A DNA stretch of 64,000 nt from positions 38,258 through 102,257 of the forward strand of contig CAZZNE010000013.1 in assembly GCA_964655525.1 (NCBI GenBank), in the 5' to 3' direction. Positions 7,451 through 14,627 of the stretch are shown here, piece by piece. The notes below the pieces were generated by a model that was given only the letters and a program-made list of their open reading frames with translations, was not told the DNA's origin and did no database searches. The stretch is from DLAJ01 sp964655525 (lineage in GTDB: Bacteria > Bacillota > Clostridia > Lachnospirales > Lachnospiraceae). The translations under genes were made by a program, and so were the position numbers. The first letter of the stretch is position 1; every line of letters begins with the position of its first letter.

Positions 7451-9439
7451 ATGAGGAGAAAAGTAAGAAACCTGATCATGCTGACAGGGACGATCACGGC
7501 GATGCTGCTTGCGGACTTGTCAGGAACCTATGGAATGGGAGGGAACGGCTTAGGCGTTGTGATGGCGACGGAAGATGGGGATGATAACGAGACCGACGGT
7601 AGTGGTAATGGTGAAACGGGAGAAACGTCCAACAATGGGAATACTACAGGTGCCGGTAGTGAAACGGGAAAAATGCCCGGTGACGAGACTCCTGCGGATT
7701 CGAATGGGACTGATGACACGCCGACGCCCGCAGATGATGAGGAATCTGACCCGATAGACGATAGTTTTGGTGGCCCCTCGACATACGCGGCAAACGACCA
7801 GCCAATCGTTTATGTACAGCCTTCGCCGATAGAAGAAGAGGAGGACGTGTTCGAATATACGATTTCCTATTCGAAGGCAAAGCTCGATAATTACTGTAAC
7901 AATCTGAAAACGATTTACATTTTTACCGTGGAAAACGCGGCAAAGCTCAATACCATATGTAATAATGCCAAAAGCTTTTTGGATTCAAACCCTGACATGG
8001 ATTCGGCGGAGCGCATGAGCTATGTCAGTCAGATCATGGGGCAGATGGAACAGTTTGCTTCAAAGTATGGTTTTGAGGAAATCCCGCGTGCTTCTACAAG
8101 CGAATATATCGGTCTTTACAGTAACTGGGAGATACCGACGGCGGTATACGGGAAGTCCTGTCAGATCGTGTTGCCGGTCATCAATTATTGTGAGGAATAT
8201 TTGAACGAGGTCGTCGTGACTCCTCAGATTTCCGCGGATTCCAAGGCATGGCCGTTTGAGATTGAGCAGACCGATTACAGCCGCATTATTCTTTCACTTG
8301 CGGGAAATGACAATACGGAGACGCTTTATGACCACAGGCAGGAGGTCAGCTGGATATTCCAGACAAGGGATGACGTTGCAACCGGCTATTATGAAATGAA
8401 GTTTTCCGTGCGTTACGATCGGAACAATCAGATGGAGTCGACGGAGCTTGTTACCTATGTCTATGTGCAGGGCTCGCCGGAAGTGGATAATGACAATGAG
8501 GGAGGCAGAACCTCCACACCGCGTATTATCGTAACCGGTTTCGAGACGAATCCGGCACAGGTATTTGCGGGCGATACGTTCACGCTTACACTGCATGTGC
8601 AGAATACCTCAGTGGATACGACGGTTACTAATATCCTTTTTGATCTGGAGGCGGCTTCCAGCACGGACGGACAGGGAAATTCCGTTGCCGGCGTTGCGCC
8701 GTTTTTACCGACATCGGGATCGAGCACGATTTTCCAAAATGCGATCTCTCCGGGCGGAAGTCTGGATCTGGCGATCGAGATGACGGCACGGGCGGATCTC
8801 GCACAGAAACCGTACGTGCTGAACGTCAATATGGATTATGAGGATGATAAGGCAAATCCGTATACGCAGACGGCAAATGTGTCCATCCCGATCTATCAGG
8901 AGTCGAAATATGACATCAGCTCCGTGGATTTATGGCCGGGCTCCTGCGGAACGGGAGAAGAGTGCAATGTCATGTTCAGTATTTATAATACCGGTAAGAC
9001 GACGTTATATAACGTTCAGGTGAAATTTGACCAAAACTATGTGAGCGGCGGCGATGTGTTTGTCGGTAAGCTTGAATCAGGCGGAACGGGCAGCGTTGAT
9101 ACGATGGTAACGGCGATCGCCCCGAACGACGGAACCGTGACCGCTTACATATCCTATGAGGATGAGAGCGGCAATGTGACGACGGTAGAAAAAGAGATCG
9201 ATCTTTTCATTTATGAAATGAGCTATGAAGATTTCGGAGCATGGGATCCGGGCATGGACATGGATACGATGGGCGATGCCGAACTCGATAAAAAGAGCAA
9301 TACATGGATCTATATTGCGGCAGGAGTCGCAGCCGTAGTCGTTGTAATCATTGTGGTCGTGATTATTGTATTAAAGAAGAAAAAGAAAAAGAAAATGCTG
9401 AAGGAGCTTGAGGATTCGAGCACGGATGAGATACTCTAA
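7451..9439 (+). CDS. Secreted, C-terminally anchored protein with CARDB-like domains
   Basis: 662 residues. Signal-like N terminus (RKVRNLIMLTGTITAMLLADLSG), then a low-complexity Gly/Thr/Asp/Asn-rich stretch to about residue 110, a helical segment, and two or three beta-sandwich repeats resembling CARDB/COG1361 domains (e.g. VTGFETNPAQVFAGDTFTL, then LWPGSCGTGEECNVMFSIYN). A transmembrane helix (YIAAGVAAVVVVIIVVVIIV) and a Lys cluster end the protein. The bulk therefore lies outside the membrane. Gene order places it with the MacB-like ATPase and permease, so it is probably the extracytoplasmic partner. Substrate unknown. Confidence 0.8.
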   Translation: MRRKVRNLIMLTGTITAMLLADLSGTYGMGGNGLGVVMATEDGDDNETDGSGNGETGETSNNGNTTGAGSETGKMPGDETPADSNGTDDTPTPADDEESDPIDDSFGGPSTYAANDQPIVYVQPSPIEEEEDVFEYTISYSKAKLDNYCNNLKTIYIFTVENAAKLNTICNNAKSFLDSNPDMDSAERMSYVSQIMGQMEQFASKYGFEEIPRASTSEYIGLYSNWEIPTAVYGKSCQIVLPVINYCEEYLNEVVVTPQISADSKAWPFEIEQTDYSRIILSLAGNDNTETLYDHRQEVSWIFQTRDDVATGYYEMKFSVRYDRNNQMESTELVTYVYVQGSPEVDNDNEGGRTSTPRIIVTGFETNPAQVFAGDTFTLTLHVQNTSVDTTVTNILFDLEAASSTDGQGNSVAGVAPFLPTSGSSTIFQNAISPGGSLDLAIEMTARADLAQKPYVLNVNMDYEDDKANPYTQTANVSIPIYQESKYDISSVDLWPGSCGTGEECNVMFSIYNTGKTTLYNVQVKFDQNYVSGGDVFVGKLESGGTGSVDTMVTAIAPNDGTVTAYISYEDESGNVTTVEKEIDLFIYEMSYEDFGAWDPGMDMDTMGDAELDKKSNTWIYIAAGVAAVVVVIIVVVIIVLKKKKKKKMLKELEDSSTDEIL

Positions 9440-9460
9440 GCTTGAGGAAGGACGGATAGT

Positions 9461-10822
9461 ATGCGTTTTATGGATATGCTGCGCATGAGCGCCGGCAATT
9501 TATGGAAAAGAAAAATCCGGACAGTCCTGACAATCCTTGGCGTTGTGATCGGTACGGCATCCATTGTCGTCATGATTTCCATAGGACTTGGTCTCGATAA
9601 AGCGACTATGGAACAGATGGAATCCTACGGAAGCATGACGGCGATCGATGTGTATTCCTATGGCGGTTATTATTACAGCTCATCAAGCTCCAACGATCCG
9701 ACGGAAGATTATCTGAGTGATGCGACCGTGGAACTGTTTGAGGCGATTGACCATGTTGACTATGTGTCTCCGGTCTTGGAGATCAGTGCGATCGCGCAGC
9801 AGGGAAAGTACCGCGGCTGGCTCAGTATTCAGGGAATGACGTTAGAAGCTTTGGCGGCGCAGGGAATGGAACCGGAGCAGGGACGGCTGCCGTCGGCGGA
9901 TGATACAGAACTGTCGTTCTTTTACGGAAATAATGTGATCAGCAATTTTTATATTGCCAAGAACTATACCTACTATTGGGAGGATCCGAGTCAATTTGAA
10001 GATCTTGATTTTATGAACGGGAATCTGTTTGTTACTTTTGACACGGACGCTTTCTATAGTTCTCAATGGGATTCCTCGGTTTCAAAACCGAAAAAGTATA
10101 TCGTACCGGCGGTCGGCATGGAACGTGCGGAGTCGGAGGAATACCAGCGTTGGAATTATGCGGCATTTTGCGACATTGAGCAATTGATCGCGAAGCTGAA
10201 GCAGGTGTTCAAGAATAAAGCGATTCCGGGACAGCCGACAACGAGAGCGGGAAAGCCCTATAAGGAGTTTTACTATAATCATGTTGTTGTGAACGTGGAC
10301 AGCACGGAGCATGTGACCGAGGTACAGGAACAGATTCAAAATTTGGGCTATCAGGCGAACAGTAATATGGAATGGGTAGAGTATGCGCAGAAGCAGTACG
10401 AGATGGTACAGGCGGTACTCGGCGGCATCGGTGCGGTTTCCTTGTTTGTGGCGGCGATCGGTATTGCCAATACGATGATGATGTCCATTTATGAGCGTAC
10501 CAAGGAGATCGGTGTCATGAAAGTGCTTGGCTGTAATATGCACAATATTCAGGGCATGTTCCTGCTTGAGGCGGCATTCATCGGTTTTATTGGCGGTATA
10601 TTCGGCGTTGGCATAAGCTATGGCGCATCCGCAGTTTTGAATAAGCTTGCCATGAATTCAGAGAGCGGATTTTTGGGCATGCGGGGCGAAATGTCCTATA
10701 TTCCGCCATGGCTGATCCTGCTTGGTATCGGTTTTGCAGTCGTGGTAGGTACGATCGCGGGATTTTTCCCGTCCCTTCGTGCAATGAGATTAAGCCCGCT
10801 TGCTGCGATCAGAAATGAGTAA
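9461..10822 (+). CDS. ABC transporter permease, MacB/FtsX fold
   Basis: 453 residues. An N-terminal membrane helix (IRTVLTILGVVIGTASIVVMISI) precedes a large extracytoplasmic MacB_PCD-like domain (about residues 45-310). Three C-terminal helices carry the FtsX signature (AVLGGIGAVSLFVAAIGIANTM, YERTKEIGVMKVLG, ending SLRAMRLSPLAAIR). This four-helix topology belongs to mechanotransmission ABC systems rather than classical channels. It is 21 bases after the surface protein and completes the operon begun at 6616. A Ser/Tyr-rich stretch after residue 60 is unusual. Substrate unknown. Confidence 0.9.
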   Translation: MRFMDMLRMSAGNLWKRKIRTVLTILGVVIGTASIVVMISIGLGLDKATMEQMESYGSMTAIDVYSYGGYYYSSSSSNDPTEDYLSDATVELFEAIDHVDYVSPVLEISAIAQQGKYRGWLSIQGMTLEALAAQGMEPEQGRLPSADDTELSFFYGNNVISNFYIAKNYTYYWEDPSQFEDLDFMNGNLFVTFDTDAFYSSQWDSSVSKPKKYIVPAVGMERAESEEYQRWNYAAFCDIEQLIAKLKQVFKNKAIPGQPTTRAGKPYKEFYYNHVVVNVDSTEHVTEVQEQIQNLGYQANSNMEWVEYAQKQYEMVQAVLGGIGAVSLFVAAIGIANTMMMSIYERTKEIGVMKVLGCNMHNIQGMFLLEAAFIGFIGGIFGVGISYGASAVLNKLAMNSESGFLGMRGEMSYIPPWLILLGIGFAVVVGTIAGFFPSLRAMRLSPLAAIRNE

Positions 10823-10853
10823 TACAAAATTAATAAAAATATCATTGATTTTT

Positions 10854-10897
10854 ATCTCCTCCGGAATTAGAATAGTCTGATTCGGAGGAGATTTTTT
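10854..10897 (+). terminator. Rho-independent terminator after the MacB-like operon
   Basis: The arm ATCTCCTCCGGAA pairs with TTCGGAGGAGAT (one bulged base), followed by TTTTTT. It separates the ABC operon from the TauE/SafE gene. Confidence 0.85.
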
Positions 10898-10956
10898 ATC
10901 GCGAGAATTTGTGCTGGTGCGCAAGCTTGGGGTGCGCTTAAAGCGGGGAGGATTTT

Positions 10957-11730
10957 ATGGAAATATGGATAACTGTGATCGTGACGTTTTTTGCCGGAAT
11001 GGGGGCGGGGCTTGGCACGGGATTCGCCGGAATGAGTGCGGCTGCGGTAATCTCGCCCATGCTCATTACGTTTCTTGGTATGGAGCCGTATCTGGCAGTG
11101 GGAATTGCACTTGCGTCCGATGTACTTGCCAGTGCCGTGTCTGCTTATACCTATGGAAAGAATAAAAATTTGGATGTGAAGAACGGGCTTGTGATGATGG
11201 GAACCGTCCTGCTGTTTACAACGGTGGGAAGCTATATTTCCAGTCTTGTACCATCCGGAACGATGGGAAGCTTTTCTGTATGTATGACATTCCTGCTTGG
11301 GGTCAAATTTATTGTGAAGCCGGTCATGACAACAAAGGAGTCCATGCAGGCGGTAGCTGCAAAAAAACGTCTGGTACAATCGATCGTGTGCGGTATGCTC
11401 ATTGGTTTTATCTGTGGATTTGTCGGCGCGGGAGGCGGTATGATGATGCTCCTGGTATTGACATCCGTGCTTGGCTATGAGCTAAAGACCGCGGTCGGAA
11501 CAAGCGTATTTATTATGAGCTTTACGGCACTGACAGGAGCGGTATCTCATTTCGCAATCGGAGGCGCGCCCGATGTGCTGACGCTTGTGCTCTGTGTACT
11601 CTTTACTTTGTTGTGGGCGCAGATTGCGGCGCGTTTTGCAAATAAAGCGGCGCCGAAGACGTTAAATCGGGCGACGGGAATTGTGCTTGTCGTGCTGGGC
11701 GCTGCTATTTTCTCATTTTCACTTTTTTGA
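10957..11730 (+). CDS. TauE/SafE (TSUP) family membrane permease
   Basis: 257 residues with about eight hydrophobic segments. It starts with the family's FFAGMGAGLGTGFAGMSAA loop-helix and has the repeated second half GFICGFVGAGGGMMMLLVLT; this internal duplication with glycine-rich re-entrant motifs is diagnostic of TSUP proteins. Family members move sulfur-containing or organic anions such as sulfite, taurine or sulfoacetate; the substrate here cannot be told. GGGAGG is correctly spaced before the ATG. A single-gene unit. Confidence 0.88.
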   Translation: MEIWITVIVTFFAGMGAGLGTGFAGMSAAAVISPMLITFLGMEPYLAVGIALASDVLASAVSAYTYGKNKNLDVKNGLVMMGTVLLFTTVGSYISSLVPSGTMGSFSVCMTFLLGVKFIVKPVMTTKESMQAVAAKKRLVQSIVCGMLIGFICGFVGAGGGMMMLLVLTSVLGYELKTAVGTSVFIMSFTALTGAVSHFAIGGAPDVLTLVLCVLFTLLWAQIAARFANKAAPKTLNRATGIVLVVLGAAIFSFSLF

Positions 11731-11885
11731 GATAAAATTGAACGAAAAGCGAGCGAAAAAGCAAACAAAAAGAAGAAATTGTCTGAAAATAACTGAAAAT
11801 TGAATCAAAAATCATTAATTGAATACGAAAATATAATAATTTGAAATGAATCAACAAAAAACTTAAAAAAATTTCAAAAAATGTA

Positions 11886-11914
11886 TTGACAAAAAGGAAA
11901 GCATGTATTATATT
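11886..11914 (+). promoter_or_regulatory. Strong sigma-A promoter
   Basis: TTGACA (11886-11891), exactly 17 bases, TATATT (11909-11914). It is followed by at least 250 bases without a convincing coding region, so it probably drives an RNA. Confidence 0.75.
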
Positions 11915-11920
11915 ATACTT

Positions 11921-12180
11921 ACAAGTTACACATTTACATAGATATCCTAATGAAAGGAAGGTATAGTCCACCAAAGCAGCATTATGATATTGAGAGAAAT
12001 GAGTAGCACATCGTAGACAAGTACACTGAATGAGGTAACAGAAGCAACAAAGGTTACGGTACGACGGGTACAATGAGAATAGTGGAACGGATACGAAAAA
12101 AACAATGGAGGTACACCCAAGTGGAGTACGAAGAGTAGAGGGGAGTATAAACGAGGCGTTTATACTCCCTTCTGTATGCA
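11921..12180 (+). ncRNA. Possible structured non-coding RNA, family unknown
   Basis: Starts about seven bases after a strong promoter, is purine-rich, and contains several potential helices: GGTAAC / GTTACG, repeated GTAC pairs, and a perfect 12-base-arm hairpin with arms GGGAGTATAAAC and GTTTATACTCCC at about 12139-12167. No T-run follows the last hairpin, so the 3' end is uncertain. It does not match tmRNA, SRP RNA or RNase P as I know them. 6S RNA cannot be excluded. Confidence 0.35.
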
Positions 12181-12344
12181 CGAAAATGGTAACGGCAATC
12201 GAATGTGCAGGCATAAACAGATTGAAATTGGAAATATTTTATGTCGCTTTTTTCATAAATAGGTAGAAATATAGTACAAAATCATGTATAGTAAAAGAGT
12301 AAATACCACATTGAGATACAATATTTATGATGCGAGGTACAGAT

Positions 12345-14177
12345 ATGTTTAAGAAGAAAAATATGGACCTTTACGAGGACGAGCAATACGAAGAAGAATC
12401 GGAAGAAGAATTCGATGAAATAGAGCAAGAAGACGGCACGGAAGAAGCTTACGAGGATGAGGCGGAAGACGGCACGGAAGAAGCTTACGAGGATGAGGCG
12501 GAAGACGGCACGGAAGAAGCTTATGAGGATGAGGCGGAAGACGGCACAGAAGAAGCCTACGAGGATGAGGCGGAAGAAGTCTACGAGGATGAAGCGGAGG
12601 ACGATACGGAAGAAGCCTGCGAGGATGAAACGGAAGATGACGCCGAGGCGTATGCCGATGATGCTGCCTCTGATGAGGACAGCTTAGAGGAATCTTATGT
12701 CGAAGAAGATACGGAAAACGGAGATTATTCAGAGGAGCGGTCTGCAAAGCGCGTGATCAGAAGAAAACGAAGGATACGCAATCAGATCATTGCGTATATT
12801 GTTCTGCTGCTGATCGTAGCGGGACTTGCCTGCGGTGCGTTGTTTGCAGGGAAACAACTGATCCGGTTTATTGATGCGAGACGGGCCGCCGAGCCTGTGG
12901 AGGAAGAGGTACCCCCGCCGGAGGTGATCGCGGTCAATTCCCCCACGACGACACCGGAACCGGAACCCGAACCGGTGATAGATCCCGTTGATGAGGTGGC
13001 AAGGTATTATATCGCGCAGATGACGACTGAGGAAAAGGTGGCGGGGTTGTTTTTTGTGACGCCCGAATCCATGATGGAGAACGTGACGCAGGCAGTGAGA
13101 GCGGGCGCTAAGACGCAGGAAGCGTTAGATCAATATGCGGTCGGAGGACTGATTTACTTTGGTTCGAACATCCAAAGTGCGGATCAGATCACGGAAATGC
13201 TTGCCGGAACGCAGGAAATGAGTAAGTACCCGCTGTTTTTCGGTGTGGATGAGGAAGGCGGAAGCGTTTCAAGAGTGGCGGATTCCCTGAGCGAGGTTAA
13301 TAACGTCGGCAGTGCGCGGGAACTTGGCGCATCAGGAGATGGTGGATCGGTCTACATCGCTTATGCCGAGATCGGACAGTATCTGGCAAAATACGGATTT
13401 AATGTAAACTTTGCTCCGGTCGCCGATATTTATGACGGGCAAAACGACATGTTCGCGGAGCGCTCGTTCGGAACGGAGGCGGATACGGTCGCCATACTTG
13501 TTTCACAGGCGGTCATGGGCTTACAGGAAAATGGGGTGAGCGCGTGTGTGAAGCATTTTCCGGGGCATGGGAGTACGGACGCCGATTCCCATAACGGGCG
13601 TGCGACGAATGAAATGACGGAAGCGGATCTGATTGCGACGGAGATCATTCCGTTCCAAATGGCGTTACAAGCCAACCCAGATTTTGTTATGGTAAGCCAT
13701 ATCTCGGTTCCGGGTATCACATGGGATTATACTCCGGCGTCCATGAGTTCGGACGTTGTCACGAGAATCCTGCGCATGCAGCTTGGCTATGAAGGCATCA
13801 TTATCACAGATGCCATGGATATGGGAGCGATCACGACTTATTATACGTCTGCGCAGGCGGCGGTGGACGCGATCAATGCGGGCTGTGACATGATCCTGAA
13901 GCCGGATAATTTCAAGGAGGCTTATCAGGGCGTGCTGGACGCAGTCAACAGCGGCGAGATTTCAATTGAGCGGATTGAGGAGTCTCTGATGCGCATCTAT
14001 CGTGTGAAGTGTGCGGGCATGACGCTTGCTGATGTGCCGGGAGGCGTGCCGGTGGATGATGCAGGAGGCGCCGAGGATCCGGGAGCAGACGGCGGTGCGG
14101 AAGGCGGCGAAGCCGGCGCCGGTGAAGGAGAAGGTAACGGGGGAGACGATGGAAGTCTTCTGCCGGAGGGCGAATAA
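12345..14177 (+). CDS. Membrane-anchored GH3 glycosidase, beta-N-acetylhexosaminidase type
   Basis: 610 residues from the ATG at 12345. The N terminus is extremely acidic and built from 12-residue repeats EDGTEEAYEDEA. A basic stop-transfer stretch and one membrane helix (about residues 147-168) follow, then a GH3 N-terminal barrel. NagZ-type motifs are KHFPGHGSTDADSH (about residue 401; substrate binding plus the Asp/His acid-base pair) and ITDAMDMGAI (about 487; nucleophile Asp). The C-terminal tail is Gly/Glu-rich low complexity. It probably cleaves N-acetylglucosamine from wall muropeptides or glycans outside the cell. The acidic tail lies on the cytoplasmic side if the topology is N-in. 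Confidence 0.88.
   Translation: MFKKKNMDLYEDEQYEEESEEEFDEIEQEDGTEEAYEDEAEDGTEEAYEDEAEDGTEEAYEDEAEDGTEEAYEDEAEEVYEDEAEDDTEEACEDETEDDAEAYADDAASDEDSLEESYVEEDTENGDYSEERSAKRVIRRKRRIRNQIIAYIVLLLIVAGLACGALFAGKQLIRFIDARRAAEPVEEEVPPPEVIAVNSPTTTPEPEPEPVIDPVDEVARYYIAQMTTEEKVAGLFFVTPESMMENVTQAVRAGAKTQEALDQYAVGGLIYFGSNIQSADQITEMLAGTQEMSKYPLFFGVDEEGGSVSRVADSLSEVNNVGSARELGASGDGGSVYIAYAEIGQYLAKYGFNVNFAPVADIYDGQNDMFAERSFGTEADTVAILVSQAVMGLQENGVSACVKHFPGHGSTDADSHNGRATNEMTEADLIATEIIPFQMALQANPDFVMVSHISVPGITWDYTPASMSSDVVTRILRMQLGYEGIIITDAMDMGAITTYYTSAQAAVDAINAGCDMILKPDNFKEAYQGVLDAVNSGEISIERIEESLMRIYRVKCAGMTLADVPGGVPVDDAGGAEDPGADGGAEGGEAGAGEGEGNGGDDGSLLPEGE
12429..12632 (+). repeat. 36-base coding tandem repeat in the GH3 gene
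   Basis: Four nearly identical 36-base units encode EDGTEEAYEDEA (12429-12572), then a shortened unit and one degenerate unit to 12632. The low divergence of the first four suggests recent expansion and likely length variation between strains. Confidence 0.9.
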
Positions 14178-14179
14178 AT

Positions 14180-14214
14180 AAAGGGGAGACGCATAGAAAG
14201 CGACTCCCTTTTTT
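14180..14214 (+). terminator. Terminator after the GH3 gene
   Basis: The arm AAAGGGGAG pairs with CTCCCTTT around a 15-base loop, followed by a T-run. It begins three bases after the GH3 stop codon. Confidence 0.8.
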
Positions 14215-14227
14215 AATGTGGCACAAA

Positions 14228-14260
14228 CAAAAGACTCCCGCATCAGCGAGAGTCTTTTAT
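14228..14260 (-). terminator. Hairpin terminator downstream of tRNA-Gly
   Basis: The arms AAAAGACTC and GAGTCTTTT flank a short loop. It lies directly downstream of the reverse-strand tRNA gene and can act in both directions because each arm carries an A/T run. Confidence 0.7.
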
Positions 14261-14263
14261 AAG

Positions 14264-14336
14264 AGCGCGAGACGGGACTCGAACCCGCGGCCTCGACCTT
14301 GGCAAGGTCGCGCTCCACCAACTGAGCCACTCGCGC
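14264..14336 (-). tRNA. tRNA-Gly (anticodon GCC)
   Basis: On the minus strand the acceptor GCGCGAG (14336-14330) pairs with CTCGCGC (14271-14265). The D-arm GGCTCAGTTGG, the anticodon arm CGACCTTGCCAAGGTCG with GCC in the loop, and the T-arm GGGTTCGAGTCCC are all present. The discriminator is U, as usual for bacterial glycine tRNA. CCA is not encoded. Confidence 0.95.
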
Positions 14337-14465
14337 ATACCGTAATTCATACGGACAACTAACAATATACATGATGCGGACGCACTTGTCAATTATTTTT
14401 TTCGCGTGATATGCTTTTTCGTGAAATATGATAACCTTTCCTCACAATTTTTTCACAGGAACGAC

Positions 14466-14494
14466 TTTTGATACAAGGAAAAATATGCTATAAT
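14466..14494 (+). promoter_or_regulatory. Putative promoter of the PAS/HD-GYP gene
   Basis: A perfect TATAAT at 14489-14494 lies 17 bases after TTTTGA (14466-14471). It is about 134 bases before the chosen start, leaving a long leader in which I see no recognised riboswitch. Confidence 0.55.
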
Positions 14495-14627
14495 AAATTC
14501 AATATTGATCGCGTGGATGATCCGGAAAGATGATTCGCATAAGCGTCGGCGAGAGGGAAGCCCCGGGAGAACGGGTCGGGGATGCCGGGCGGATGCGGGA
14601 ATGCCATGGAACGGAAGGAGGAGCGGT

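Larger units (their letters stand above)
11731..12344. other. AT-rich intergenic region with a strong promoter
   Basis: About 610 bases without a supported gene. The first 150 are very AT-rich, followed by a near-consensus promoter at 11886-11914 and a purine-rich, possibly structured transcript (separate entry). The remainder leads to the GH3 gene. Short reading frames exist, for example an 18-codon frame at 11951, but none has a ribosome site. Confidence 0.5.

Noticed and set aside
12139..12167. Perfect 12-base-arm hairpin considered as a terminator
   Set aside because: No T-run on either strand, so it is treated as part of a possible structured RNA instead.
11705..12214. 169-residue open frame on the minus strand
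   Set aside because: Composition follows the AT-rich DNA, it has no ribosome site, it overlaps the end of the TauE/SafE gene and it runs against a strong + strand promoter.
12349..12747. 132-residue minus-strand frame rich in Pro, His and Arg
   Set aside because: It is the mirror of the acidic tandem repeat in the GH3 gene; repeats keep alternative frames open.
13962..14372. 136-residue minus-strand frame spanning tRNA-Gly
   Set aside because: It runs through the tRNA gene and two terminators and mirrors the low-complexity GH3 tail.
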